Assembly: GCF_037392515.1 (NCBI RefSeq)
Contig: NC_090282.1
Coordinates: 34,709,054-34,773,053 of the forward strand
Reading direction: 5' to 3'
Source of the DNA: Haliotis asinina
Taxonomy: Eukaryota; Mollusca; Gastropoda; Lepetellida; Haliotidae
DNA: 64,000 nt
Shown: positions 1-11,818 of the stretch, piece by piece
Layout of the letters: the number at the start of each line of letters is the position of its first letter
How positions within the stretch are numbered: position 1 is the first letter of the stretch
Program-made: the position numbers and the translations under genes
Notes under the pieces: generated by a model
Seen by the model: the letters and a program-made list of their open reading frames with translations, nothing else
Told to the model about the DNA's origin: nothing
Databases searched by the model: none

Positions 1-290
1 CAGGCTGCCCACCGCTACTGTCCCTAAAGAAGCCACACACGGAACACCGGTGCTGAAACAGAAGCCTTACAGAGTTTTACTCAACATTCTGGACCCTTTC
101 CATTTGAAAAGTTCTTTGTTTCTATCAAGATTCTATACATTTTCAGAGACCAAGTGTTAATGCAAGTAAACAGAAGTCAGATATGATGTCAGGGGTGTGA
201 GTCACTGAGTGAACGAGTTAGTTGATTCTGACGTCGCTTTTATCAATATACCATCATTATCCACAGATATCTGGGGGACACCATATGGAC

Positions 291-1631
291 GCTTCACAAC
301 TGGACAAGTCGGACTTATGAGTCACCCTCCACCCCCGTACAGCTGGACAAGTCAGACATGTGAGATACCCTCCACCCCCGTACAGCTGGACAAGTCAGAC
401 ATGTGAGACACCCTCCACCCCCGTACAGCTGGACAAATCAGACATGTGAGTCTCACCCTCCGCCCCCGTACAGCTGGACAAGTCAGACATGTGAGTCACC
501 CTCCACCCCCGTACAGCTGGACAAGTCAGACATGTGAGTCTCACCCTCCACCCCCGTACAGGTGGACAAGTCAGACATGTGAGACACCCTCCACCCCCAT
601 ACAGCTGGACAAGTCAGACATGTGAGTCTCACCCTCCACCCCCATACAGCTGGACAAGTCAGACATGTGAGTCTCACCCTCCACCCACGTACAGGTGGAC
701 AAGTCAGACATGTGAGACACTCTCCATCCCCGTACAGCTGGACAAGTCAGACATGTGAGTCTCACCCTCCGCCCCCGTACAGCTGGACAAGTCAGACATG
801 TGAGACACCCTCCACCCCCGTACAGCTGGACAAGTCAGACATGTGAGTCTCACCCTCCAACCCCATACAGCTGGACAAATCAGACATGTGAGTCACCCCT
901 ACCCCCCTGTACAGCTGGACAAGTCAGACATGTGAGTCTCACTCCGCCCTCGTGCAGTTGGACAAGTCAGATGTGTGAGTCGATTTTTGTCCTCATACAA
1001 TTGGACAAGTAAAACGTGTGAGTCAAGCTCAACTCCCGCACAGCTGGACAAGTCAGACATGTAGGTCTCACTCTCCACCCGCGTACAGGTGGACAAGTCA
1101 GACATGTGAGTCCCACCCTCCACCCCCGTACAGCTGGACAAGTCAGACATGTGAGTCACCCCTACCCCCCTGTACAGCTGGACAAGTCAGACATGTGAGT
1201 CTCACCTTCCGCCCCCGTACAGATGGACAAGTCAGACATTTGAGTCACCCTCCACCCCTATACAGCTGGTCAAGTCAGACATGTGAGTCTCAGTCCGCCC
1301 TCGTGCAGTTGGACAAGTCAGATGTGTGAGTCGATTTTTGTCCTCATACAATTGGACAAGTAAAACGTGTGAGTCAAGCTCAACTCCCGTACAGCTGGAC
1401 AAGTCAGACATGTAGGTCTCAATCTCCACCCGCGTACAGGTGGACAAGTCAGATACGCGAGTCTCACGTTCCGTGTAGTTTAACAGACGGGTGAGTCAAA
1501 CGCCGACCCCTTAGAGCTGGACAAGTCATATGTGAGTCACCCTCCGTCCCCAGTATCCCCAGTACAGCTGGACAAGTCAGACGCGTGAGTGTCTGTGCCC
1601 CGTACAGCTGGACCGACCAGCCATGTGCGTC
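291..1631. repeat. Minisatellite, 42-46 bp unit, about 30 copies
   Basis: Head-to-tail copies of a unit built from 'gtacagctggacaagtcaga', then catgtgagt, then a C-rich stretch (accctccaccccc). Unit length alternates between about 42 and 46 bp through presence or absence of 'ctcac' or 'acac'. Copies decay toward the right end (after 1450). A diverged block with 'gtgtgagtcgatttttgtcc' occurs at about 970 and again at about 1321, so a 351 bp higher-order segment was duplicated. Several overlapping reading frames stay open here on both strands only because of the period; they are not genes. Most units carry GTGAGT, a consensus 5' splice-site string. Confidence 0.95.
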
Positions 1632-1677
1632 TCACTCACCTACCAATACATATTTCCGAGAAAGAATATTAATATTC

Positions 1678-1679
<2 letters not shown>

Positions 1680-1727
<48 letters not shown>

Positions 1728-1755
1728 CTCTCTCTCTATCTATCTATCTATCTAT
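1680..1755. repeat. Compound microsatellite (TC)n(TATC)n
   Basis: A run of TC dinucleotides passes into TATC/CTAT tetranucleotides with a short TC interruption. A simple repeat at the right edge of the preceding minisatellite. Confidence 0.95.
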
Positions 1756-2209
1756 TATGAACCATTATGGAAACAAAGGAGGGACAACTCTTCATTTTGA
1801 GGTCACTCCTTACCTGCACGTACTGAAAGAAGCGAATGATGCGAGGTCTCTTTCGCTCGTTGACATCAGCGCTGCCCTTCTAGCAATGATATCAGAGATG
1901 TAGTTCGTTATTTGTTTAAATGTCACTTGTTTAATAAAGAACAGGAACGGTACATTGCTATAAGAGCTATCTCATTAGACCAAACACTAGAAAAGTCTAT
2001 GCAATACTGTAATACATCTTTCCTATAGACTAATTACGTACATATCGCATGCTCCTCCTGTCACTCGACACCCTGGCTCCTTTGTCGCCGCTTCGTGATT
2101 AATCTGTTTCTTTAACTGCCAAAGGAAGACAATAATCAGTTAAAGGTGAAAAAACCCACACGACTTGACTCAGTTACATATGGAAAGTTTTGATATATAC
2201 TTTTTTTGG
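1756..2209. other. No gene seen
   Basis: Unique, moderately CpG-rich sequence with no exon-like frame, RNA gene or recognisable mobile element. Confidence 0.6.
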
Positions 2210-3440
2210 TTTGAGAAAAACTTTATTTCAGTTAGTCTGTTCAGAGCTTTACAAACGCTGAACTAATCTTGTATGGTGGTGGTTTAGTCCGTACACACTT
2301 TTACAAACACCAGAGTGGTATGTATAATGACACTGTTTTAGTCTGTTAATACCTTCAGAAACACAGGAGTGGTCGTGTATGACACTGTTTTAGTCTGTTA
2401 ATACCTTCAGAAACACAGGAATGGTCGTGTATGACACTGTTTTAGTCTGTTAATACCTTCAGAAACACAGGAGTGGTCGTGTATGACACTGTTTTAGTCT
2501 GTTAATACCTTCAGAAACACAGGAGCGGTCTTGTATGACACTGTTTTAGTCTAATAATACCCTCAGAAACACAGGAGCGGTCTTGTATGACACTGTTTTA
2601 GTCTGTTAATACCTTCAGAAACACAGGAGTGGTCGTGTATGACACTGTTTTAGTCTGTTAATACCTTCAGAAACACAGGAATGGTCGTGTATGACACTGT
2701 TTTAGTCTGTTAATACCTTCAGAAACACAGGAGTGGTCGTGTATGACACTGTTTTAGTCTGTTAATACCTTCAGAAACACAGGAGCGGTCTTGTATGACA
2801 CTGTTTTAGTCTAATAATACCCTCAGAAACACAGGAGCGGTCTTGTATGACACTGTTTTAGTCTGTTAATACCTTCAGAAACACAGGAGCGGTCGTGTAT
2901 GACACTGTTTTAGTCTAATAATACCTTCAGAAACACAGGAGCGGTCGTGTATGACACTGTTTTAGTCTGTTAATACCTTCAGAAACACAGGAGTGGTCTT
3001 GTATGACACTGTTTTAGTCTGTTAATACCTTCAGAAACACAGGAGTGGTCTTGTATGACACTGTTTTAGTCTGTTAATACCTTCAGAAACACAGGAGTGG
3101 TCTTGTATGACACTGTTTTAGTCTGTTAATACCTTCAGAAACACAGGAGTGGTCTTGTATGACACTGTTTTAGTCTGTTAATACCTTCAGAAACACAGGA
3201 GTGGTCTTGTATGACACTGTTTTACCCTCTCTACACACATTCACAAACATCAGGGTGATCTTACATAACAGAATTTTAGTCTGTTAATACCTTCATAAAC
3301 ACAGGAGTGGTCTTGTAGGACAGAAATTAAGTCTGCTAACACCTTCACAAACACCAGAGTGGTCTTGTAGGAACGTTTTGCACAGTGCCACAATCGTCGC
3401 TGTCCTTTTTCGGTGCACAGTGGCCATAATGCAGAGACCA
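2210..3440. repeat. Minisatellite, 52 bp unit, about 20 copies with a 5-unit higher-order repeat
   Basis: The core (about 2325-3225) is a 52 bp unit containing 'gacactgttttagtctgtta', then ataccttcagaaacacagga, then a variable gNNtggtcNtgtat. Diverged copies extend to both sides (from about 2210 and to about 3440). Variant states at the gag/gaa/gagc and gtcg/gtct positions, together with ctgtta versus ctaata, define a 5-unit pattern of 260 bp that occurs twice in a row (about 2367-2626 and 2627-2886). After that the copies become uniform. Confidence 0.95.
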
Positions 3441-3900
3441 CATAACTATTAATGTTTTGGAGGGGTGTGTGGGGGTGTGCGTGCGTGCGTGTCCTTGCTT
3501 ATTTTCTGAGGACAGACTGAATATTGTTTTGAAATGTTTTGTTTCTTTTTTTTCAAAAACAACATTGCAGAGCTTTTAAAATTGTGCATCTTGAGCTGTA
3601 TTCAATACTGAATCTTCTCAAGCCACCTCACATTACACACAAAATCCTTACTTGGGCTCCGTACATGTGATTCAACGGCTTTTCCCGAGGAAACAGTAGT
3701 TTCTTTTATGTGGGGGATATCTCAAACATTATTAAACCTTTTAGGGATATCACCTATGAATAAGAGACTAGTTGTCACATTCCAATCGCATAAAAACACA
3801 GATTATCTAAAATACCATTTCATTTGTGAATAGAAGGTATAACATGTTCACTGATACACATATTAAAGCACCAAGGTGGTAAGATTTTGTAATGGTCCCA
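3441..3900. other. No gene seen; short GT-rich run
   Basis: Holds a GT/GC-rich run (gggtgtgtgggggtgtgcgtgc, about 3463-3490) and otherwise unique AT-rich sequence without exon-like frames. Confidence 0.5.
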
Positions 3901-3924
3901 ATCCAACAGGTGCTGAGGAATGAT

Positions 3925-4047
3925 CTGTCACGTGATAAACAAAATGGCGGCGATTGCCGAGTTCGTCTAGTCTAGCGGTCCAAGAGCTTTCGCACTTTGT
4001 TACGCAACGAAGCAAGACATGCCACAAAGAAGCAGCTTAAAGAGATG
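3925..4047 (+). promoter_or_regulatory. Candidate promoter and 5' non-coding exon of the kinase gene
   Basis: Seen: a perfect E-box CACGTG at 3929-3934, then AAAATGGCGGC at 3941-3951, which matches the core of the YY1 site common at animal transcription starts. The ATG inside it (3944) opens a 9-codon frame ending at TAG 3968-3970, so it can only be an upstream ORF. A possible donor (agatg|gtgatg) lies at 4047/4048. The surrounding 3.9-4.56 kb is CpG-rich and the sequence becomes CpG-poor after about 4570. Inference: this is the transcription start for the kinase gene, whose first coding exon has an acceptor just before its ATG and therefore needs an upstream exon. No TATA box is evident. Transcript data would settle it. 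Confidence 0.4.
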
Positions 4048-4060
4048 GTGATGTATGTTT

Positions 4061-5140
4061 CGAAATATCATGTTATATTACTGTCATTAGATTTTCTATG
4101 TGAGAAGTTGCGCGTGAAAGGAAAAGTAAACAAAGAAAGCCCAATATTTATGTTGATGTTTAAATGAATGCCTTCTCATGACGTGTCAGCCGATGATGTG
4201 TGAGAATTAATGTTTGAAGCAGACAGATCCTTAGGAAACTTCGGTTCATTTTCGGCTAGTTCGCATACCCGGAAAAACGTCTACCTGACACCTCCACACA
4301 TACTCTATTTCGATTGCCGTAGACTGCTTGGTGTCTCCGAATTGACGTGTAAGCTGGGTTTTTTTGCCCCGTCAAACGCGGTTATTTACGAGTTTCGTAG
4401 CGTATCTTATCATTGGTCGGTCAGTATTTTCAGTTACATGTATATTGGGAGGGGATACGGATGTATGAGTAGCCTTGTATAGGTTCATCAATAAGCGTTG
4501 TCAGGTAGTCAAGTTCTCTACAGATCTTTCTCTTCAAACCCGGCAGACAAAACAGCGAGTATAACAATGTATTACACACAAGCCTTTCATGTCTTCTTTA
4601 ATTCACGAAACCTTGAATTGTGTGTGGGACAGTAGAGACAATGTGGGACAAGAGAGACAGTTACAATGTATCTGTAAGTGTCAGTGTTCATGACTGTAAT
4701 CCTGGTAATAATGTACAATAAAAAGTTAGTGTTAAAATGGAAAGATAGCCTACATAGATGGTATATATATTAAAGCATGACACTTAGAATCATCTTGCTG
4801 CAAAGATTGCTTGTTCAAGCCTTGTCCACAATGTCAGTGTATGATCATACAGATAGATAAGATAATAGGAATGGCTGATTTGACCTGCTCTACAGATTTG
4901 TCTGTTATCTTATTTTAACAATGGTCGAGGTTGTCTTGAATGTATCTCCTTTGGGGTAATCATTTCTAGAGTTTTGAACACCCTGATTGTGTTTGTCGGT
5001 TGTCAATGCCATACTGATACTTGTGAGTCAAGTTGGACCTTCCTCCCACTTGAAGCTGACATGCTGTGATATGGCCGTGATAACTGGACTGTTGTTTAAC
5101 CAGCTCATTCTCCCATTAGTGTTATTTCATGGACTGGTAG
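4061..5140. other. No gene seen; CpG-rich to CpG-poor transition
   Basis: To about 4560 the sequence keeps many CpGs (for example around 4250-4420, which also has an inverted CCAAT box, attggtc, near 4412). From about 4570 CpGs become rare. A 90-codon open frame at 4210-4482 shows no recognisable protein and no supporting splice context. If the upstream promoter is right, the rest is the start of the first intron. Confidence 0.4.
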
Positions 5141-5402
5141 GGCAGTGGGGTAGCCTAGTGATTAAAGTGTTTGCTCAGCATGACCAGAGATCATATACCA
5201 GTATATGGTCTCTGCCATGACCCAGGTTCAATTCCCCACATGGAAGTTATGTGTGAATCCCTTTTTCTGGTGTCCCCCACTTTGTTATTGCTGGCATATT
5301 GTTAAAAGCAGTGTAAAACCTTACTCACTCACTCACTCACTCACTCACTCACTCACTCACTCACTCACTCACTCACTCACTCACTCACTCACTCACCCAC
5401 TC
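5141..5402 (+). mobile_element. tRNA-like SINE with (CACT)n tail (mollusc/abalone type A)
   Basis: A near-complete copy. The head 'ggcagtggggtagcctagtg' resembles a tRNA A-box region. A B-box-like stretch ggttcaattcccc lies about 85 bases on. The body contains ggtgtcccccactttgttattgctggcat and ends in a long (ACTC)n tail from about 5321. The same family is inserted in both orientations across the window. Confidence 0.85.
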
Positions 5403-5544
5403 ATGAACTGGGAAAAGTTGAGCCTATTGGACAGAGCAGACTTATGCTACACTGCTGCTTCTGAATAGTGACAGTTTAGCAGACTGAGTTACATTTTGGA
5501 GCCATATTGCTGCTGGTAGGTTGATATGTAAGAGTTACCAAAGT

Positions 5545-5806
5545 GTGCGTGGTTCTAAAGCATCTGCTCACCTGGTTATCGAAGAGATATCCCAGGTGTG
5601 CCTGGGGCTATAGCATCAGCTCACCTGATTATCAAAGTGATATCCCAGGTGTCCCTGGTTCTAAAGCGTCAGCTCACCTGGTTATTAAAGTGACATCCCA
5701 GGTGTGCCTGGGTGCAAAGCATCAGCTCATTTGGTTATCAAAGAGTCATCCCAGGTGTACCTGGGTCTACATCATCAGCTCACCTGGTTATCAAAGAGGT
5801 TTCATT
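5545..5806. repeat. Minisatellite, 53 bp unit, 5 copies
   Basis: The phrase catcagctcacctgg recurs at 5561, 5614, 5667, 5720 and 5773, exactly 53 bp apart. Each unit also has tatcccaggtgtgcctgg. Copies differ by several substitutions, so this array is older than the 44 bp and 52 bp arrays. Confidence 0.95.
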
Positions 5807-6249
5807 CACTTCCACTGATACTTTTCATCCCATGCAATTAGTTCAGAAGGCAATGGGGAAAATGACTATGTTTACTTGGAGTTAGATGCACTAGTGGTAA
5901 CCAACTCTTACTAGCACAGTTTCACATCATTCATTTCAGTGAAATTTCATTTTTCTTGAATTAAATAAAGCCCTGTCTTCAGTGCTGACTCTGCTAGTTT
6001 TCTAGTAACTTGGTTTGCACATTGTTTAACACTCTGCAATATTCCAACTGAATTGTGCATGACAGTGACCTATAAATATCGTAGTCTGGACCAGACTCTC
6101 CTTAGACTGATGCTGTGGTGTGATTGCATGCAATCAGCCAGTTCACCAAGCTGGTGCATAGTCTCCTCTTACAACCAGGATAAGTTGCTGGTGACCAGTT
6201 CTCAACTATATCCCCTGGAGTGAATATTGATCTGTACAGATGCACGCAT
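5807..6249. other. No gene seen
   Basis: Unique AT-rich sequence; it would be intronic if the kinase promoter lies near 3.9 kb. Confidence 0.5.
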
Positions 6250-6466
6250 GGAGTGAGTGAGTGATTGAGGTTAGTTTTACACTGCTTATAGCAATATTCC
6301 AGGAATATCATGGTGGATGAAATATGAATCTGTACAGATGCAGGCATGGGATGAGTGAGTGAGTGAGTATAGGTTTACACCACCTTCAGCAATATTCCTC
6401 CTATTTTGGGAAACGAACCCGGGTGGGACAAGCAGACTAGGCTACCCCACTCCCCTCATGGAAGGA
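6250..6466 (-). mobile_element. Two adjacent reverse-oriented type A SINE fragments
   Basis: Both begin with a (GAGT)n run (6251 and 6354), followed by the reverse-strand body (ttttacact...gcaatattcc). The first copy is cut short after 'aatatcatggtgga'. The second continues to cgaacccgggt and ctaggctaccccact, the reverse complement of the tRNA-like head. The flanking string 'ctgtacagatgca' occurs at both 6233 and 6331, so the tail end was tandemly duplicated. Confidence 0.75.
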
Positions 6467-6783
6467 GCAGTGAGGAGTAGAGCTGAATTGATGCGAGTCA
6501 GAGAACACAATGTATTACAATGCATGTTTTCACTTGAAATTGTACGGAATCGTCTTGACAATAAATATTTCAAAACATTCCAAAGGAAAATTGGCTCATG
6601 TTTGCATTGAATATGTTTAGTTGTGAACTTTAGATTCTAATTTTGCAATATTGACAAAACATTTGGGGTGGGACATCCTTAAACAAGTAGCAAATAACTG
6701 TGTAAGTGCATCCTCTTGTATCAAAACATGAACATATGTTGTGTATATCCCTTGTACGAGTTGGAATTATGTGTTATTGGTAC

Positions 6784-6948
6784 GGGGGCAGTGGGGAAGC
6801 ATTAGCCTGTCACACCAAAGACCCGGGTTTGATTCCTCATGTACTAATGGTACATGAGTACAATGTGTGAAGCTCAGTTTTAGTGTCCCTAGCCTTCATA
6901 TAGCTGGAATATTGCTAAAAGTGGAATAAAGCCATGCTCACTCACTAT
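6784..6948 (+). mobile_element. Type A SINE, + orientation
   Basis: Head gggggcagtggggaagc, B box gacccgggtttgattcct, body tagctggaatattgctaaaag and a short cactcact tail. Confidence 0.8.
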
Positions 6949-8226
6949 TGTTACACTATAAATACAGAGTTTGTTTCCATGGTGATCCTGCATTAAAAGA
7001 TGATCATAATGAGCAAGTATTGTGTTCACCTGATATTGTGTCACCTTTGAGTTTGCTCGGCAAACATGACATATTTAGGATCAATTCTGTCAATGGACAC
7101 CAACAGGGTTCTGTGGATGTGAAAACGTTTATGTATTGGTAAGTTTATTATGCAGAATTAGGCATGCGGTTTTTGCCTGGCATTGAATTGCATTTTGTCA
7201 GTATATATTGCTTCATATCAGTTGACCATCCTTGACTCAACTATAGATGTCAACAAGTGTGCAGATTTCCTTTCAAGGGCATGTAAACAGATTAACTGCT
7301 GTTGTGGGGTAATGAATCAATAGTGTTGATTTAATGACTTAGATTTCATATCAAAGCCATAAGTAAACAACTGACTTAAAAGTTGAAGCTGCTGACAAAA
7401 TGATGTAAGCTATCAGCCCCTGAAGCCACAGCTAAAGACTCTGTGTAGATTGCATGGAGATTTTGTCAGTTGCTGATCTGTTATTTGTCAGTGTTTCGGC
7501 TGTTTTCTCCAACATCCAATCACCTCCTAATTTACCAGTCCTGCACAAAATCTATTCATCACAAAATATCTTTTGCCCCTTGACGTAAAATTAAAACTGG
7601 AGTATTTTTCTGCTTTCCGCTTGCCATTTCAACACATGCTATTTAAACTATGGGACAGCATCAATATTTTCCATGATTTTCCATGACAACAGTAGTTACA
7701 GCAACAATTCTAGGTTCAAAATAGTAAATACACCAGTAATGTTCAAATGATTGTCAAACTGACCAATCACATTGTGTGTAGCATAATGAATTTAGAAGGA
7801 AAAATCATCTGACATGAAAATCATAGGTGGGTGATGCTTTTATTAGAGGATTATCTTATCGATTTTCATTTGTTTCAGTAACATTTTAAGAAGAAAAATT
7901 TTTTGGGTGTTTTACCGGACTCTGTGACTGATCTCCTCCAAATTTATTGGTCCTGAGCCATTTTAACCAACCAAACACTGGTGTATACTGGAGAATAGAA
8001 ACACTGTTACTGATATAGTATCCCCCAGTCAGTATAGCATGACCTGGCTTTTCCTGTTTGGAATTAGTATAGTTTAATGAAGTGCTATTTCAATGATGTG
8101 TCTTCTGAGTGATTTTACAATATCAAGGACACTGTGATCATCAGTAACTGTGAAAAGCTTCAACATTTTATATGTTTAGTCAGACTCTTCTGGATATGAT
8201 ATGAACATGGCTATCAATGTTTTGAG
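6949..8226. other. No gene seen
   Basis: About 1.3 kb of unique AT-rich sequence. The only open frame (6948-7142) has no recognisable protein and no flanking splice signals. Confidence 0.5.
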
Positions 8227-9882
8227 TGTCATATAATATAAACTGGACTAAATAGTTAGTATGAATGCAATGTCATATAATATAAACTGGACTAAATAGT
8301 TAGTATGAATGCAATGTCATATAATATAAACTGGACTAAATAGTTAGTATGAATGCAATTTCATATAATATAAACTGGACTAAATAGTTAGTATGAATGC
8401 AATGTCATATAATATAAACTGGACTAAATAGTTAGTATGAATGCAATGTCATATAATATAAACTGGACTAAATAGTTAGTATGAATGCAATGTCATATAA
8501 TATAAACTGGACTAAATAGTTAGTATGAATGCAATGTCATATAATATAAACTGGACTAAATAGTTAGTATGAATGCAATTTCATATAATATAAACTGGAC
8601 TAAATAGTTAGTATGAATGCAATGTCATATAATATAAACTGGACTAAATAGTATGAATGCAATGTCATATAATATAAACTGGACTAAATAGTTAGTATGA
8701 ATGCAATGTCATATAATATAAACTGGACTAAATAGTTAGTATGAATGCAATGTCATATAATATAAACTGGACTAAATAGTTAGTATGAATGCAATGTCAT
8801 ATAATATAAACTGGACTAAATAGTTAGTATGAATGCAATGTCATATAATATAAACTGGACTAAATAGTTAGTATGAATGCAATGTCATATAATATAAACT
8901 GGACTAAATAGTTAGTATGAATGCAATTTCATATAATATAAACTGGACTAAATAGTTAGTATGAATGCAATGTCATATAATATAAACTGGACTAAATAGT
9001 TAGTATGAATGCAATGTCATATAATATAAACTGGACTAAATAGTTAGTATGAATGCAATGTCATATAATATAAACTGGACTAAATAGTTAGTATGAATGC
9101 AATTTCATATAATATAAACTGGACTAAATAGTTAGTATGAATGCAATGTCATATAATATAAACTGGACTAAATAGTATGAATGCAATGTCATATAATATA
9201 AACTGGACTAAATAGTTAGTATGAATGCAATGTCATATAATATAAACTGGACTAAATAGTTAGTATGAATGCAATGTCATATAATATAAACTGGACTAAA
9301 TAGTTAGTATGAATGCAATGTCATATAATATAAACTGGACTAAATAGTTAGTATGAATGCAATGTCATATAATATAAACTGGACTAAATAGTTAGTATGA
9401 ATGCAATGTCATATAATATAAACTGGACTAAATAGTTAGTATGAATGCAATGTCATATAATATAAACTGGACTAAATAGTTAGTATGAATGCAATTTCAT
9501 ATAATATAAACTGGACTAAATAGTTAGTATGAATGCAATGTCATATAATATAAACTGGACTAAATAGTTAGTATGAATGCAATGTCATATAATATAAACT
9601 GGACTAAATAGTTAGTATGAATGCAATGTCATATAATATAAACTGGACTAAATAGTTAGTATGAATGCAATTTCATATAATATAAACTGGACTAAATAGT
9701 TAGTATGAATGCAATGTCATATAATATAAACTGGACTAAATAGTATGAATGCAATGTCATATAATATAAACTGGACTAAATAGTTAGTATGAATGCAATG
9801 TCATATAATATAAACTGGACTAAATAGTTAGTATGAATGCAATGTCATATAATATAAACTGGACTAAATAGTTAGTACGAAT
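8227..9882. repeat. Minisatellite, 44 bp unit, about 38 nearly identical copies
   Basis: The unit is 44 bp, starting 'tgtcatataatataaactgg' and ending actaaatagttagtatgaatgcaa. Copies are almost identical. Two variants mark the array: tttcat in place of tgtcat (at 8359, 8579, 8927, 9103, 9495, 9671) and a 40 bp unit lacking ttag (aaatagtatg at 8646, 9170, 9738). Spacing of the deletion units is 524 bp (12 units) and 568 bp (13 units), so a 12-13 unit block has itself been copied. The unit is very AT-rich and contains no coding frame of interest. Confidence 0.97.
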
Positions 9883-10170
9883 GAGACATGATGGGTTTGC
9901 ATAGGACAGGGGTTGAGTGAATAGGAATGGAGTTGAATGAATAGGACAGAAGTGGAGAGTATAGGACAGGGGTTGAGTGAATAGGACGGGAGATGTGAGT
10001 AGAACAGGAGACATGTGAATAGGGCAGGAATGCAGATTGAATGGGACAGAAGAAGTTTGAATAGAACATGTGTAGAGTGAATAGGACAGGATAAGTGAAG
10101 ATGACATGAGTGGAGTGAATAGGATAGGATATGTTTGAATAAGGCAGAAGTGTGAATGGAACAGGAGACA
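9883..10170. repeat. Degenerate purine-rich minisatellite, about 27-30 bp
   Basis: Imperfect repeats of 'gagtgaataggacagg' with variable filler directly abut the right end of the 44 bp array. The strand bias (G/A on top, C/T below) keeps three overlapping bottom-strand frames open for up to 188 codons. Those frames are repeat artefacts rich in S, P, T, L and Y. Confidence 0.85.
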
Positions 10171-10465
10171 AATATGAGAGATTTGAAAAGTACTGGACAG
10201 GTGGACTGAAACAATGTCACCTGTGTTGATCAACTGATGACCATGTAGAGCGTTGATCAACTGGTGTTGAGTGTTGATCAGCTGTTGATTGTTGTGAGTG
10301 TTCAAGGACATTGTTTTCAAGCCTGAAATGGTGACATGCCATGTTTCGATAAACAGAAGCACATTCATTGCTAGTATAGCATCCATTTTGTATTTCTTTG
10401 GGTATCTCGTGACACAGCATGTTTTGTTTCAATTTCATACTTATCTTCATGTTTCCTTTCTTAAT

Positions 10466-10736
10466 AAAGACCTGTGAAGATCCAGGGTAGAATATGTCTT
10501 CAGCAACCAATGTTTGCCATAAAAGGCAACTCTACTTGTCGTAAGAGGCGGAATCAGGATCGGGTTGTCATGCTCACTGACTATGATGACACGTCATCGG
10601 TTCCCAATGGCACAGATCTATAGTCATGGTGTTGATCACTGGATTATCTGGTCAAGACTCAATATTTACAGACTGCTGCCATATAGCTGGAATAGTGCTG
10701 AGTGTAGTGTAAAACTAAACTCACCCACTCACTCTT
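10466..10736 (+). mobile_element. SINE-like element, type B
   Basis: The body reads gaagatccagggtagaata, cttcagcaacc, gtcgtaagaggcg, gatcgggttgtcatgctcactgac, tgttgatcactggattatctggtc and ends atatagctggaatagtgctg with a cactcac tail. It shares its 3' end with type A but has a different body. Other type B copies lie at 12590, 19470, 35430 (-), 42190, 42860 and 59155 (-). Confidence 0.8.
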
Positions 10737-11736
10737 GATAAGGATTCTTGATCAAGGCTATAAATATTTAAAATTCCATTACATGACCTCTTAGTTAAAA
10801 CTTTTAAGTAGCCTCCATTACGGTGGTGTTGAATCTTGTTCAGAGGAAATATGGCACATCCGAACTACATGTGTTCATCCCAGGCAGTTGGCCATGGTGT
10901 GCATGACTCATCTCGGATGTATCTTGGGTCAGTTGTTACACACCACCCATACAAACACCTAGTATGATACAAATCCCGATATAAGGGTGGCGATATGAAA
11001 TGTGTAACAATAATAAAATAACAATAATAAATTCTAACACCAACTATGAAACACCAAAAGGTTAAAACAAAACCAATTTTAAATTTTTTTGTCTAATTCT
11101 GCAAGGGTTTTTCCTTGATCATGTTGATAGGAATTCTATAAGTTGAGTAGATGAAGAATGAGGACAACTGCAAGGGTTGATCAGTGTTCATTTGGAAATG
11201 AGATAATTTATTTATTCAATTTATACATGGTCTTTATGAATATTGGTAACATGTGAGTACATTATTTCGTGACTTATTTAAAGCTTTGTATGGAAATCTA
11301 CAACAATGTAGAATTGTACATCAAGTCACAGTATTGGTGGCCCATGGATCGATGCCTTGATGTGCATTGATGAATTGTCACCACTGCAAACAACATAAAA
11401 ACACACACACTCTCTCGCTCAGACTCACTCCTAACCTACTCGCTTACTCACTCACCCAAAACCCACTCACTCACAGTGAAGTGGTTTCTATCAAAACATT
11501 AACATAAGTAAATCAATGAGCTTTTATGATATTTTAAGACCTGTATTTTATACAACCTTGGTAATCCTACCCAAAACACCCTTGACCAACAGCTTGGTAT
11601 ACTTAACCTCTACATAGTGAGAGAGTTATGTCTTTTAGCCAGTTAAACTGAAGGGCTAAAGTTGTGTTACATAAGTGGCTCAGCCACTCATCCTGGACTA
11701 AGTCACTTATCTAATGACTAACTGCGGATGTTTCAG
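10737..11736. other. No gene seen (sequence upstream of first coding exon)
   Basis: AT-rich unique sequence plus a degraded CACT-rich patch at 11398-11475. It ends in the acceptor gcggatgtttcag at 11724-11736 that precedes the first coding exon. Confidence 0.6.
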
Positions 11737-11818
11737 CACTGAGAGCTAACTGATAACACCATGGCAGAGGACAGTGGAAGCAGGCCTCAAGATGTGTCTA
11801 TCATTGCACAAGCTGAAG
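11737..11818 (+). CDS. Kinase exon with start codon (coding from 11761)
   Basis: The acceptor tttcag ends at 11736. 24 bases of 5' UTR precede the ATG. The coding part encodes MAEDSGSRPQ...IIAQAE and ends in phase 1 at donor gaag|gtaagc. The upstream acceptor shows that transcription starts further 5'. Confidence 0.75.

Noticed and set aside
483..1447. Many 60-100 codon frames with repeated PPPYSWTSQTCES or MSDLSSCTGVEG
   Set aside because: They follow the minisatellite period on both strands and break whenever unit length changes.
8227..9882. CRISPR array
   Set aside because: Direct repeats without unique spacers, in a clearly eukaryotic sequence with no cas genes. It is a minisatellite.
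9820..10386. 188-codon bottom-strand frame and two overlapping long frames
   Set aside because: They cover the purine-rich degenerate minisatellite and the edge of the 44 bp array. Three overlapping frames open at once point to composition, not coding.
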